Notes under the pieces: generated by a model
The model's database searches: none
What the model was told of the DNA's origin: nothing
The model's input: only the letters and a program-made list of their open reading frames with translations
Program-made: the position numbers and the translations under genes
From: Bacteroidia bacterium
GTDB lineage: Bacteria > Bacteroidota > Bacteroidia > Chitinophagales > Chitinophagaceae
DNA length: 64,000 nt
NCBI GenBank assembly: GCA_030429205.1
Contig: JAUICZ010000001.1
Coordinates: 2,160,806-2,224,805 of the forward strand
Direction of reading: 5' to 3'
Shown here: positions 9,053 through 19,518 of the stretch, one piece after another
How positions within the stretch are numbered: position 1 is the first letter of the stretch
Layout of the letters: the number at the start of each line of letters is the position of its first letter

Positions 9053-9715
9053 ATGAACAAGACAGTAAAAATTTTGATTGCATTAAGTATGACGGCTTCT
9101 TTAGGTTTGGGCGCGTGTAATAAAGAAAAGAATGATGTTATACCAAATGCAACTACGACGCAAACCACAGGGACTGCAACCGATTTTGAAAAGCAAAGCC
9201 TGACTTTTTCAAGAGAAGAAGAAAAGATGGCAAGAGATGTATACACAGCGCTTTTAGCTAAGTGGAACAACCTTTCTTTTCTGTCAAACATTATAGGTAG
9301 TGAGCAAAAGCATATGGATAAAATAAAGGGCTTGCTAGATAAATATGGTATTGCAGATCCGGTAGGGAATAATGCTGACGGAGTTTTCGTTAATGCAGAT
9401 ATCCAAAAGCTGTACAATGATCTTGTAGCTAAAGGTTCTGTTAGTGAAGTTGAAGCACTTGTTGTTGGAATGACTATAGAAGATATGGATATATATGACC
9501 TTCAACAGGCTATAGCACAAGTAACGAATGACGATATCAAACAGGTGTATGGGAATTTAATGAAAGCCAGCAAAAACCATATGAGGGAGTTTTATACTCA
9601 GTTGACAAAAAGCGGAGGGTCTTATACACCACAGTATATATCTAATGCAGAGTATCAGAACATTATTACCACTCCTAAAGAGCATGGAGGCGGAGGGAAT
9701 GGTCACGGTAAATAA
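9053..9715 (+). CDS. DUF2202 domain lipoprotein (ferritin-like helical protein)
   Basis: 220 residues. The signal peptide ends in a lipobox (LGLGAC, Cys at residue 21), so the mature protein is lipid-anchored. After a Thr/Asn-rich linker, the segment from about residue 48 (LTFSREEEKMARDVYTALLAKW) begins a helical DUF2202 domain with E-E-E-K-M-A-x-D and, later, S-E-x-K-H-M-D-K repeats, which look like ferritin-type metal-binding helices. The C-terminus is Gly/His-rich (HGGGGNGHGK), possibly metal-binding. A strong terminator follows 90 bases downstream. The role is unknown; a periplasm-facing metal or redox function is a guess. Confidence 0.85.
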   Translation: MNKTVKILIALSMTASLGLGACNKEKNDVIPNATTTQTTGTATDFEKQSLTFSREEEKMARDVYTALLAKWNNLSFLSNIIGSEQKHMDKIKGLLDKYGIADPVGNNADGVFVNADIQKLYNDLVAKGSVSEVEALVVGMTIEDMDIYDLQQAIAQVTNDDIKQVYGNLMKASKNHMREFYTQLTKSGGSYTPQYISNAEYQNIITTPKEHGGGGNGHGK

Positions 9716-9804
9716 AACAAACAAAAACAAAAACAAACAAAAGAGGATAGTTAGATAGTGTTTAGTGGGTGCTTGAGGTGATTGATTATGTGGTGTTGGG
9801 ATAG

Positions 9805-9836
9805 TTAAGGCTGGTTTATACCAGCCTTAATTTTTT
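9805..9836 (+). terminator. Rho-independent terminator, probably bidirectional
   Basis: A perfect 10-bp stem (TTAAGGCTGG at 9805-9814 with CCAGCCTTAA at 9821-9830), six-base loop and six T's at 9831-9836. It ends the DUF2202 gene. The next gene on the opposite strand stops at 9835, so its 3' end overlaps the T tract. Between the DUF2202 stop and the hairpin is an AAAC-repeat tract (about 9714-9742). Confidence 0.85.
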
Positions 9837-10374
9837 AATTATATAATTCTAAAAGTTTTATAATCGTTTTTCTATTACGAGTTGTGCATTTGGTGTTCAG
9901 TTTCTTTTCCACGAGCCCCGGTGTAAATTTAGATTTGCCCTTATCTCGGTATCTTAAAATAAATAGCTCTTTACCAATCACTTTGAAAGAGTCAATATCA
10001 GAATTGTAGTTGTGTAGCGTGTCTATATCTTCTTGTGTAGGCTCTTGGTACAAAAGACCATAATATACTACTGCATTACCATCATCTTCTATCTTACTAA
10101 AAGGATCTCTCTTGAGCATCTTAGCTAATTCATCTAATGGATATACAAATGTTTCAACTTCAAAATTGAATTCATTTTGCAGACCTTTCTCAATCTTGGT
10201 AGCCATGTTGTCTGTATTGTTCGAGCGACTTTCGAAGTAGACATTACCTGTTTGTATATAAGTAGCAACCTTTTTGAATCCCCAGCTTTCGTATAACTCT
10301 CGCAGGTGATCCATTTTTATGATTTTGCTGCCGGATACATTTATAGCCCTGTGAAATGCAATGAATTTGCCCAC
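9835..10374 (-). CDS. DUF1697 domain protein
   Basis: 179 residues. The N-terminus (FIAFHRAINVSGSKIIKM followed by LRELYESWGF and IQTGNVYF) matches the DUF1697 pattern of LLRGINVGG-x-K, M-x-x-LR, TY-x-Q-SGN-x-x-F. The start is GTG, in a TAGTG overlap with the stop of the upstream ligase gene, so the pair is coupled. Function of the family is unknown; no membrane segment or signal peptide. Confidence 0.88.
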   Translation of the reverse strand: MGKFIAFHRAINVSGSKIIKMDHLRELYESWGFKKVATYIQTGNVYFESRSNNTDNMATKIEKGLQNEFNFEVETFVYPLDELAKMLKRDPFSKIEDDGNAVVYYGLLYQEPTQEDIDTLHNYNSDIDSFKVIGKELFILRYRDKGKSKFTPGLVEKKLNTKCTTRNRKTIIKLLELYN

Positions 10375-11678
10375 TACTTTAGTTTATCTTTTCTATTGTC
10401 TAAAAACTTTACCTGTTTGCGTGTGCCAGACGGGAACTGTATTTTGTTTATTGCAGTTGCTGTATGAAAATGCAACATTGGTGCAACACGAACTTTACTT
10501 TGCAAAATAGGACGGAGTTTTGTTTCGCACTCGTCTGCTGCCAGTGGTGTGTTGATGTGTATTTTCAGCTCATCTGTTCCCAAGTCGTTGGTGAATGCTT
10601 CCAGAACATATTCACTAACGTAGTCTATATCATTTAGTATATCGAAGATAGCAGGCGGGTATAGAGTAGTGCCTTTGTATTTTATCATTTGTTGTTTACG
10701 TCCTAAAACAGGCGAAAGTCTGCTGGCAGTACGACCACAATAACACTTATCGTCAATACGTTTACATATATCTCCTGTCCGATACCTTAATAATGGCATT
10801 CCTTCTACCCCCAATGTAGTTATTGTTACTTCTCCATATTTACCCGGGGCAACATTTTTGCCCTTGTCGTCTAATACTTCCAGTATAACAAGGTCAGGTT
10901 GCTGGTGACCACCAACACCTGCATTACATTCAGTAAATGCAGTTTGCATTTCAGAAGACGCATAAGTGCTATACATATGTATTGGCCATTCGTCATATAT
11001 TTTTTGCCCCAGAGTGTTTAGCTCAAGATCTTCACCACGTATGCTTTCGCCTATACATACAGCTTTTTTTATCGGGCTGTTTTTTAAGTCTATCTGGTTT
11101 TCATGGGCATACTCAATAAGCTTCAGCATGAATGATGGCACTGTTACAATACAGTTTGATTGCAATCTGTGTATCGCATCCCACTGTAATGCAGGCAACC
11201 CCGGGCCTGTACGTACCAAAGCTGCACCGAGCTTCCTAATGCCATGGTAGTATGCTATACCAGCCATGAATTGTCTGTCTAGCGTAAGCATGAGTTGGTA
11301 TATGTCCTCTTGTTGCCCGTCTGCAGTAACGAAAGATTGTTGCTCGTTATATGCTAAGCGTTGCAGGTCGTTTTCTGTCAGCGCAATTGTTACAGGCTTA
11401 CCCATTGTGCCAGAGGTGGCAGTGTATTCTTTGATTTCTTCTTCTGCAACACATAAGAAATCCCAGTTGTGTTCTTGCATGTCGGCCTTGGTCGTTGTGG
11501 GCAACAGCTCCATGTCCTTTAGGTTTTTAATAGATTTTATATCTACTTTATGCTCTTTGAACTGCCTTTGGTAGAATACAGAGCTAGTGTTGATGTATTG
11601 TAATAGCTCTTGAAGCGCCTTTAGCTGGTGCTTTTCCTGGGCTTTTTTAGTCGCGAATGCAAGTTTGGGATCGAACAT
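10374..11678 (-). CDS. Phenylacetate-CoA ligase (PaaK) family adenylate-forming protein
   Basis: 434 residues, the usual PaaK length. It shows the AMP-binding loop YTATSGTMGKPV (residues about 89-100), a mid-domain YASSEMQTAFTEC (Y-x-S-S/T-E block), and YRTGD near residue 300, followed by the small C-terminal domain. Members activate carboxylic acids as acyl-adenylates or CoA esters. No paa catabolic genes are nearby, so the substrate is open. It is cotranscribed with the DUF1697 gene and divergent from guaB. Confidence 0.85.
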   Translation of the reverse strand: MFDPKLAFATKKAQEKHQLKALQELLQYINTSSVFYQRQFKEHKVDIKSIKNLKDMELLPTTTKADMQEHNWDFLCVAEEEIKEYTATSGTMGKPVTIALTENDLQRLAYNEQQSFVTADGQQEDIYQLMLTLDRQFMAGIAYYHGIRKLGAALVRTGPGLPALQWDAIHRLQSNCIVTVPSFMLKLIEYAHENQIDLKNSPIKKAVCIGESIRGEDLELNTLGQKIYDEWPIHMYSTYASSEMQTAFTECNAGVGGHQQPDLVILEVLDDKGKNVAPGKYGEVTITTLGVEGMPLLRYRTGDICKRIDDKCYCGRTASRLSPVLGRKQQMIKYKGTTLYPPAIFDILNDIDYVSEYVLEAFTNDLGTDELKIHINTPLAADECETKLRPILQSKVRVAPMLHFHTATAINKIQFPSGTRKQVKFLDNRKDKLK

Positions 11679-11731
11679 GATTTGTCTAATTGTTGCTCCT
11701 CTAAAATACGTTGAAATAAATCTATTATCCT

Positions 11732-11755
11732 ATTTCTAAAACTGATTTTAGAAAT
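11732..11755. promoter_or_regulatory. Perfect 10-4-10 dyad at the guaB promoter (candidate operator)
   Basis: ATTTCTAAAA, four bases, TTTTAGAAAT: a perfect inverted repeat ending 14 bases before the guaB -7 element, so it covers the -33 region. There is no T tract, and it lies between divergent genes, so an operator is more likely than a terminator. The protein that binds it is unknown. Confidence 0.55.
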
Positions 11756-11759
11756 CTAA

Positions 11760-13250
<1,491 letters not shown>

Positions 13251-13274
13251 TAGTTGTAGTTGGTGATATTATTT

Positions 13275-13304
13275 AAGGGCGCTGTTTAACGGTGCCCTTT
13301 TTTT
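13275..13304 (+). terminator. Rho-independent terminator of guaB
   Basis: Stem AAGGGC at 13275-13280 with GCCCTT at 13294-13299, extended inward by G-C and G-U pairs, then a run of seven T's to 13304. The T run overlaps the stop codon of the opposing serine hydrolase gene. Confidence 0.8.
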
Positions 13305-14508
13305 ATTCATATCCGTTGCCATCTTCCTCAAAGTCGGCAGACATAGGAGAGTTAGTAACAATCTGGTAAATAGCAGGGCCTTGCTGGTATATACTCTTAT
13401 TGTATTTGTTGCCCAGTACAATGATGGTGAAATTATCGTTGATAAAGCGAAGAAATACAGTATTGTTTCCATGCCACCAGCCGTTATGGAATACAACTTT
13501 GTCACCATCAGGATAGCAGTACATTCTCCACCCTAGTCCATAGTTTTTTACTCCCGGTCTTTCAAATGAACATGGGCCGTACGCATATTCGATCGTAGCA
13601 CTGTCTAAAAGCTCATTGGTGTAGAATGATTGATCCCAACGGTACATATCGCGTACTGTACTGTAAATCCCTTTATCACCATATACGCCATCGGCAAACA
13701 TCATTGGGTATATAGACCAGTTGTATCTGTAACTTTTTGTAGCACTTGATGGTAGCCCCCAGGCAGGGTCAAATACATACGTATTGAACATGCCTAATGG
13801 CTCAAAGAAGTATTGTTGCATGAAATCACGGTATGTCATTTCAGTAACTTCTTCTAAGAGTCTACCAAGTATAGCATAGTTACTGTTGCTATATTTGAAT
13901 CTTGTATCTGGAGTGAACTCTAAACCTGGTCTGTATCTGGCAAAGAGCTCCATCAAATCTTCATTATATATTGGGGTGTGAGTATCTTTTCTATAGCGTG
14001 GATACCATTTTAGATAATCAGGAATACCAGACCTGTGATTTAGCAGCATTTTTATAGTTACCTTCTCATAAGGAAATTCTGGAAGGTACATACTTACTGG
14101 GTCATCTATGTTTAAATAGTTATGCTGGTGCAAGTATAGAATTGCTGTTGCTGTAAATGTTTTGGTAGTAGAAGCTAGCTGAACACCCGAGTTTGGTTTT
14201 AGTCTTTTATGCAACCCTTTGTCTGCATATCCAAAATACCGCTCATATAGTATTTGTCCCTGATAACCGATGAGTACACTTCCGTTAAAGCCTCTAGCTA
14301 CTTGTCTTCTGTAGAAAGAGTCTAATTTGTTGCGTAATAGTTGGTATTCAACGGTTGTAGTGTCTTCAAAATATAATTTTACGCTACCAAACTTTTTAGG
14401 TTCGCCAGTGTATTTGGGGCAAGCTTTTGTATATGGTATGTATATACAGCATGCCATAAATACTAAGCTTATAGATATAGTTATATGTTTGGCAATATGT
14501 TTGCGCAT
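13303..14508 (-). CDS. Serine hydrolase, beta-lactamase / penicillin-binding family
   Basis: 401 residues from the ATG at 14508, which has AAGAGGA just upstream; a GTG at 14523 lies inside the promoter and is unlikely. An N-terminal hydrophobic segment gives export. Class C-type motifs: S-T-T-K (SxxK) in QLASTTKTF, then the Y-S-N motif in FKYSNSNY, and a late HNGWWHG segment in place of the K-T-G box, as in esterase and D-aminopeptidase-like members. It therefore acts in the periplasm on peptides or esters; true beta-lactamase activity is not expected. Confidence 0.88.
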   Translation of the reverse strand: MRKHIAKHITISISLVFMACCIYIPYTKACPKYTGEPKKFGSVKLYFEDTTTVEYQLLRNKLDSFYRRQVARGFNGSVLIGYQGQILYERYFGYADKGLHKRLKPNSGVQLASTTKTFTATAILYLHQHNYLNIDDPVSMYLPEFPYEKVTIKMLLNHRSGIPDYLKWYPRYRKDTHTPIYNEDLMELFARYRPGLEFTPDTRFKYSNSNYAILGRLLEEVTEMTYRDFMQQYFFEPLGMFNTYVFDPAWGLPSSATKSYRYNWSIYPMMFADGVYGDKGIYSTVRDMYRWDQSFYTNELLDSATIEYAYGPCSFERPGVKNYGLGWRMYCYPDGDKVVFHNGWWHGNNTVFLRFINDNFTIIVLGNKYNKSIYQQGPAIYQIVTNSPMSADFEEDGNGYE

Positions 14509-14524
14509 TCCTCTTGGTATCACA

Positions 14525-14532
14525 CAAAACTA
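14525..14532 (-). promoter_or_regulatory. -7 element of the serine hydrolase gene
   Basis: On the minus strand TAGTTTTG (TAnnTTTG), 16 bases before the ATG at 14508. It leaves room only for a very short leader holding the AAGAGGA ribosome site. Confidence 0.5.
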
Positions 14533-14551
14533 CATTATTAAAGAAAGTTTA

Positions 14552-15139
14552 TTAAGACCTTAACTCGTGCTTAACAAATTTGTCAGCATGCTCAATGTAT
14601 TCATAGTAGCATTGGCTAATTTGGTAGTAATATGTAATGAACGTATTGTAGGCTTCATCAATTCCACTCATGTATTTAGCTCTGCGCTGTAACCCTTGCA
14701 GAGAGCGGTGTATGCCTTGCATACTTCTGTAGTTGTACAGCCAATTTTGTTCTTTCATGTAAGGGAAAAACATCGCAAACTTTTGGGGAAAGTGCTGTTG
14801 GTTGCTTTCTAACTTCTTATACACATCTTGTGTAAAACTCAGTAATTCAGGTTCTGTTTGAAAATAGTGTGGGTCTGTAGCTAAAAAATGGTCAAAAAGT
14901 GTATCTACTATTGCTCCTGAATATCGCCCGTATTTCTCTCTGAACCATACTTGTGCTCTTAAAGATGCCGGGTGATTATCTGCATATTCATCAATCTTAC
15001 GATGTAACAAAATACCCTTCTGTATATTCTCTGGGTATACTTCAACAGGTGCCATGCCTTTCACATAATCACCGATCATGTTGCCAGTAAGGATATCTTT
15101 GTCACCAAACGATAATACAGCATGCCCTAGATAGTTCAT
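14552..15139 (-). CDS. Acyl carrier protein phosphodiesterase family (AcpH-like)
   Basis: 195 residues. The start MNYLGHAVLSFG, then GNMIGDYVKG, GILLHRKIDEYAD and the HP pair shortly after follow the HD-type AcpH pattern (N-x-L-x-H, G-x-x-x-D, H-R-x-I-D-x-x-x-D-x-H). AcpH removes the phosphopantetheine arm from acyl carrier protein. All the metal-binding H and D positions of that pattern are present. It lies in a minus-strand run with the TlpA-like gene (gap 54) and the serine hydrolase (gap 43), so it may be cotranscribed. Confidence 0.85.
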   Translation of the reverse strand: MNYLGHAVLSFGDKDILTGNMIGDYVKGMAPVEVYPENIQKGILLHRKIDEYADNHPASLRAQVWFREKYGRYSGAIVDTLFDHFLATDPHYFQTEPELLSFTQDVYKKLESNQQHFPQKFAMFFPYMKEQNWLYNYRSMQGIHRSLQGLQRRAKYMSGIDEAYNTFITYYYQISQCYYEYIEHADKFVKHELRS

Positions 15140-15193
15140 ATAGCTAAACTATTACTTTCTTACGGATAAAAACTAATGGAAATATAGATGGTA

Positions 15194-15697
15194 CTAATAA
15201 AGCCTGGATAATTGTTTTCCAACTAAAGGGTTTAACTCTTTAGCTTCAACAATACCTTCAAAAAACTTTGTGTACTTGTTTTTTTTATAGTAGAGTAGTG
15301 TAGCCGGTATTGAACCCTGCCATCTGTTATCTATTTTAGGTATGAACTCGTTGGCTTTAGTTTCATTTAGCCACACAACTTCGTGCTGTAGGTTTTTCTT
15401 ATTGATGAATTTGGGTATTCTCTTTTCGTATTGATCAGGGAAATCAAGGCTTACAAGTAGCACTTTTACATTTCTTCCTCTAAACTTGTCTGCAACCTTA
15501 TCAAACTCGGGTAATTCTTTAATACATGGTCCACACCATGTTGCCCAAAAGTTTACTACATAAAAAGTATCACTGTTGGTAGAGAGGCGCTTCATTAAGT
15601 CTTCTGCTTTGTACGCTGTTATGGTTTGTGCACTAGAGTTGTTTATAATAGCAGCACATAATAGTGCTGTGAAAATGTATTTTAGTTTTAAACGCAT
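15194..15697 (-). CDS. TlpA-like thioredoxin-fold protein, exported
   Basis: 167 residues. A hydrophobic N-terminus ending SAQTITAY gives a signal peptide. The active site WCGPC is at about residues 54-58 in VNFWATWCGPC, the standard thiol-disulfide motif. The SIPATLLY segment contains the cis-proline. It probably reduces or isomerises disulfides in the periplasm. The promoter is almost on top of the ATG (leaderless layout). Confidence 0.9.
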   Translation of the reverse strand: MRLKLKYIFTALLCAAIINNSSAQTITAYKAEDLMKRLSTNSDTFYVVNFWATWCGPCIKELPEFDKVADKFRGRNVKVLLVSLDFPDQYEKRIPKFINKKNLQHEVVWLNETKANEFIPKIDNRWQGSIPATLLYYKKNKYTKFFEGIVEAKELNPLVGKQLSRLY

Positions 15698-15701
15698 AAA
15701 C

Positions 15702-15709
15702 CAAAGGTA
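15702..15709 (-). promoter_or_regulatory. -7 element of the TlpA-like gene, leaderless layout
   Basis: On the minus strand TACCTTTG, four bases before the ATG at 15697. As at guaB, the transcript would begin at or near the start codon. Confidence 0.6.
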
Positions 15710-15817
15710 TTAATGACTGATGGGTATTCCTTTAATAAATATCAAAAGAATGGTTAAATGTAAAATTTTGCCCCTTTTGCATTAGGTTTGTCAGGCATTA
15801 CAAAAAACAATAGCCAA

Positions 15818-17365
15818 ATGGATAAACAAGCAAAGGTGTCCTTACTACAGGAGAAGATTGCTGAAGCGATGAAAGGTGGTGGCGAAAAACGAATAGAAAG
15901 CCAACACAATAAAGGAAAACTAACAGCAAGAGAGCGTATTACCTTATTATTGGATGAAGGTAGTTTTGAAGAGATAGGAATGTTAGTAACACACCGCTGT
16001 AACGACTTTGGTATGGAAAACCAGAAGTTTTTAGGTGATGGGGTTGTTACGGGTTATGGTACTGTAAATGGCAGGTTGATATATGTGTTCTCTCAAGATT
16101 TTACTGTTTTTGGAGGTAGTTTATCGGAAACACATGCTGAGAAGATCTGTAAGATAATGGATCTGGCAATAGAGAATGGAGCACCACTGATTGGTTTAAA
16201 TGATAGCGGAGGTGCAAGGATACAAGAAGGAGTAGTTTCATTAGGAGGATATGCAGATATTTTTCATAGAAATGTGAAGTCTTCTGGTGTTATCCCTCAG
16301 ATATCAGCTGTGATGGGGCCATGTGCAGGTGGTGCGGTATACTCTCCGGCTATTACAGATTTTATCTTAATGGTAGAGAATACCTCTTACATGTTTGTAA
16401 CAGGACCTAACGTTGTGAAAACTGTTACACACGAAGAGGTGACCAGTGAAGAGCTGGGTGGAGCACAAACACATGCTTCAAAATCTGGTGTGACTCACTT
16501 TGCTTGTGCGAATGAGGTGGAGTGTATTGAGAATATCAAACAATTAATAAGTTATATTCCTCAAAACTGTGAGGAAGATGCACCCGTATATGATTATGAG
16601 CCTGCAGATGAGAAGCGCACTAAGCTGAACGACATTGTTCCTGAAAACCCTAATATGCCTTATGACATAAAAGAGGTGATACAAGAGGTAACTGATGAAG
16701 ATTCTTTCTTAGAAGTGCATAAGAATTATGCAGAGAACATCGTAGTAGGTTTTGCAAGAGTAGGTGGGCGTAGTATTGGTATAGTTGCCAACCAACCAGC
16801 CAGCTTGGCAGGTGTGTTAGATATAGAAAGCAGTAGAAAGGGCGCGCGTTTTGTACGTTTTTGTGATGCCTTCAATGTGCCGTTGTTAGTATTGGTAGAT
16901 GTGCCTGGCTTCTTACCTGGTACAGACCAAGAATGGCATGGTATTATTACCAATGGCGCAAAACTACTTTATGCGCTTAGTGAGGCTACCGTTTCTAAGA
17001 TCACAGTAATTACTCGTAAAGCATATGGTGGAGCTTATGATGTAATGAACTCTAAGCATATTGGTGCAGATATGAACTATGCTTGGCCAACGGCAGAGAT
17101 TGCTGTAATGGGTGCTAAGGGTGCAGCAGAGATCATTTTTAAGAAAGAGATAGCTAGTGCAGAAGACAGTGCAGCGAAGCACAAAGAGAAGGAAGATGAA
17201 TACACGCATAAGTTTGCAAACCCATATGGTGCTGCAGCGCGCGGATACATCGACGAGGTGATACTACCTGAAGATACCAGAGCTAAACTTATAAAAGCAT
17301 ACAAAATGCTTGAGAACAAAGTAGAGCAAAGACCACAAAGAAAGCATGGTAATATACCCTTGTAA
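15818..17365 (+). CDS. Acyl-CoA carboxylase, carboxyltransferase (beta) subunit
   Basis: 515 residues from the ATG at 15818; a TTG 30 bases before is less likely. Two crotonase-fold halves are visible: [11 protein letters not shown] and [12 protein letters not shown] in the first, GFLPGT and [11 protein letters not shown] in the second, with the family's oxyanion-hole glycine pairs. This is the propionyl-CoA/methylmalonyl-CoA carboxylase type (PccB-like), moving CO2 from biotin to an acyl-CoA. The biotin carboxylase and carrier subunits are not adjacent. The GGARIQEG loop is complete, so it should be active. Confidence 0.94.
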   Translation: MDKQAKVSLLQEKIAEAMKGGGEKRIESQHNKGKLTARERITLLLDEGSFEEIGMLVTHRCNDFGMENQKFLGDGVVTGYGTVNGRLIYVFSQDFTVFGGSLSETHAEKICKIMDLAIENGAPLIGLNDSGGARIQEGVVSLGGYADIFHRNVKSSGVIPQISAVMGPCAGGAVYSPAITDFILMVENTSYMFVTGPNVVKTVTHEEVTSEELGGAQTHASKSGVTHFACANEVECIENIKQLISYIPQNCEEDAPVYDYEPADEKRTKLNDIVPENPNMPYDIKEVIQEVTDEDSFLEVHKNYAENIVVGFARVGGRSIGIVANQPASLAGVLDIESSRKGARFVRFCDAFNVPLLVLVDVPGFLPGTDQEWHGIITNGAKLLYALSEATVSKITVITRKAYGGAYDVMNSKHIGADMNYAWPTAEIAVMGAKGAAEIIFKKEIASAEDSAAKHKEKEDEYTHKFANPYGAAARGYIDEVILPEDTRAKLIKAYKMLENKVEQRPQRKHGNIPL

Positions 17366-17385
17366 TAAAGAGCAATAATAACAGA

Positions 17386-17409
17386 GTACGGCATTATGCC
17401 GTACTTTTG
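17386..17409 (+). terminator. Terminator after the carboxyltransferase gene
   Basis: A perfect 8-bp stem GTACGGCA (17386-17393) and TGCCGTAC (17397-17404) with a three-base loop, followed by TTTTGTTTTTG. The next gene starts only about ten bases further on. Confidence 0.75.
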
Positions 17410-17420
17410 TTTTTGTAGAG

Positions 17421-18284
17421 TTGTCTAAAAATATTGTACATAGTATACTCGACTGGGTATTATACACCAGTACATTTGCAGCGCTTTGTGCCGTAGGTTT
17501 AAGTATTAGCACTGAGTATTTATTGTTAGACAATGTCCCTGATACCATTACTCCGCTACATGGCCTCATCTTTTGCAGTACACTTTTTGTCTATAATGTT
17601 CACTATCTGATAAAGAAGTCTGCACCTGAAATTTCAGACAGATTTAATTGGTCGTTGCACAATAAGCATTGGCACTACGTATTTGTAGCCGTAGGAGCTT
17701 TAGGAAGTGCATTTTGTGCTTTACAAATGCCTGAACCAGTTATAGTTGCTTGCATAGTACTTGGGGTGCTGTCTTTCTCATACTCAATACCATTACTGCC
17801 GTTTAAAGACAAAAAGCGGTTAAAAGATTATGGCTGGTTAAAAATATTTGTGCTTACTGCAGTGTGGACGATAGTAACCAGCGTATTGCCGGTTTTATAT
17901 TGGGGGCATTCTGTAGCTGATTACCCTTATGAGATAGCCATGCGTTTTGTGTTCATGCTAACGCTTTGTGTTGCTTTTGACATTAGGGATATGCAAACGG
18001 ATAAAGACGCAGGTATAATTACACTGCCTAATGTATTAGGGCTAAAAGGTTGTTACAAGCTAATGACTGTAGCTATGCTTCTGTTTGTAGGGATGAGCAT
18101 CGTACAATACTTGAGACACCCTTCTTTAGGTAGGTTGGTTGGAGAGTCAATTGTTGCCGGCGCGACGAAAATGGTTATAGATTATTCAAAAAAACACCCG
18201 TCAGACAGAGCTTATTTAGGCCTTGTTGACGGGATGATGTTTTTGTATTCGCTATTAGTTGTATTCTTAGCTTACAGCTTCTAA
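17421..18284 (+). CDS. UbiA-like membrane prenyltransferase family protein
   Basis: 287 residues with about eight membrane segments. The second aspartate motif is clear (FDIRDMQTDKDAGI then TLPNVLG), as in UbiA enzymes that attach prenyl chains to aromatic or other acceptors. The first motif, normally N-D-x-x-D, is degenerate here (YNVHYLIKKS), so catalysis is doubtful. No ATG is available near the N-terminus; the start is a TTG at 17421, directly after a terminator. The last 18 bases overlap the opposing cupin gene. The acceptor is unknown. Confidence 0.7.
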   Translation: MSKNIVHSILDWVLYTSTFAALCAVGLSISTEYLLLDNVPDTITPLHGLIFCSTLFVYNVHYLIKKSAPEISDRFNWSLHNKHWHYVFVAVGALGSAFCALQMPEPVIVACIVLGVLSFSYSIPLLPFKDKKRLKDYGWLKIFVLTAVWTIVTSVLPVLYWGHSVADYPYEIAMRFVFMLTLCVAFDIRDMQTDKDAGIITLPNVLGLKGCYKLMTVAMLLFVGMSIVQYLRHPSLGRLVGESIVAGATKMVIDYSKKHPSDRAYLGLVDGMMFLYSLLVVFLAYSF

Positions 18285-19007
18285 TACACGTTGCTCTACT
18301 TGTGTTAGGATATTCCTTTTCAGGTCTTCAATTTTATCAGATTGAGGTTGTCTGTTGTAGTACTCCATTAATAAATAGGCATTGTGCAAGAATACCGCAT
18401 CTGATACTTCAGGCAGCTCTTCAAAATCATATATCTCATTTTCCGGTAGGTTAAAGAATGCTCCTCCTGTTGTATGTGCTATACGGCCATGCTCTAGCTC
18501 GTAATTCTTAGCATCTGCGGTAACGTTCTCGTTTCTGTCGTTACAACCGTAAATATGTAGTGTAAAATAAGGCTCAGATGTAGTGTTTCCCATTTGGTGT
18601 ATCAAAGCATTATTTACCTTAGCTATAGCCCCTTTGGGTAGAATCTCTCTTTTAGAGAAATCCATGAAGTTGTCTTTTATGCTGTATGTGAAATGGTGGG
18701 TGTTACCAAACACTTGCACAACTCCCCATTGAGTATAACCATGATTGTGGATGGAAGAGTAGTCGCCCGGCTGCCAAGACATAACCATAACTTCAAAGTT
18801 ACCATTGTCATGTACCATTTGTCGGCCGTAACAGTCTTCAATAGGATGATCCAAATCTGCAAAAGCTTTTAGATCTTCTTCCTGAACATCGGCCTGAATG
18901 ACAACTTCTTTTGCCAGCTGAGGGTTTAATGATCCCTGCTGGTTAATAGTTTCTTTCAAAAGGTTCACCAATCTTTCTAGCGATGGTGTTATTTTATTTG
19001 CTGACAT
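18267..19007 (-). CDS. Cysteine dioxygenase-like cupin
   Basis: 246 residues with a cupin core. H87 and H89 (IHNHG) and H137 (ALIHQMG) fit the three-histidine iron site of type I cysteine dioxygenases, and YGRQMVHDNGNFEVMVMSW matches the family's Y-x-R and W-x-P-G region. A long C-terminal helical part (180-246) exceeds the usual domain. Such enzymes oxidise thiols such as cysteine to sulfinates. It is the last gene of a four-gene operon (10-base gap to the GNAT gene). Whether the substrate is cysteine is not certain. Confidence 0.75.
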   Translation of the reverse strand: MSANKITPSLERLVNLLKETINQQGSLNPQLAKEVVIQADVQEEDLKAFADLDHPIEDCYGRQMVHDNGNFEVMVMSWQPGDYSSIHNHGYTQWGVVQVFGNTHHFTYSIKDNFMDFSKREILPKGAIAKVNNALIHQMGNTTSEPYFTLHIYGCNDRNENVTADAKNYELEHGRIAHTTGGAFFNLPENEIYDFEELPEVSDAVFLHNAYLLMEYYNRQPQSDKIEDLKRNILTQVEQRVLEAVS

Positions 19008-19017
19008 AGCTAAACTT

Positions 19018-19518
19018 TTACTGTATTATATATTGCATGATCACCACATCCTGCCATTCGCCATTTTTATACCCTATCTCTTTTTGAGTACCAACAATTG
19101 TATATCCTAATTTCAGGTTATACTCAATGCTGGCTTTGTTTACAGCGAATATTTTGGCAACCAGATGGTGGTAATTTAATATTTTACATTTATCAATCAA
19201 AAAATGCTTCATTAAGCTGCCGTAACCTTTTCTCATTTCCGATGAGGTAAGGTATACAGCTGTTTCACAAGCAAAGCGGTATCCTTCTCTGTCACTATAC
19301 TTTTTAATGATGCCCCAGCCAATCACTTTTTCTCCTCTTAGCAGCACATAGAGCTTTTCACGGGCGTTAAAATTCTGTAGCCAGTTACTGATGTCATCTG
19401 CAGAATAGAGTTTTTCCTCCATAGTAGCATTGCCCAGCTTGATATATTCATTGTATATATCAGCAACAGCTTGTGTTTGAGATTGTTGACACTCTTCTAT
19501 TTTAACGTCTGTATTCAT
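19018..19518 (-). CDS. GNAT N-acyltransferase
   Basis: 166 residues of the phosphinothricin/amino-acid acetyltransferase type. The acyl-CoA pyrophosphate loop is RKGYGS (about residues 97-102), the NKASIEYNLKLGY segment is the usual motif B, and the tail (NGEWQDVVIMQY) is typical of amine acetyltransferases. It starts in a one-base overlap with the deacylase stop, so the genes are coupled. In this operon it may acylate a D-amino acid ahead of the racemase; this is inference. Confidence 0.85.
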   Translation of the reverse strand: MNTDVKIEECQQSQTQAVADIYNEYIKLGNATMEEKLYSADDISNWLQNFNAREKLYVLLRGEKVIGWGIIKKYSDREGYRFACETAVYLTSSEMRKGYGSLMKHFLIDKCKILNYHHLVAKIFAVNKASIEYNLKLGYTIVGTQKEIGYKNGEWQDVVIMQYIIQ

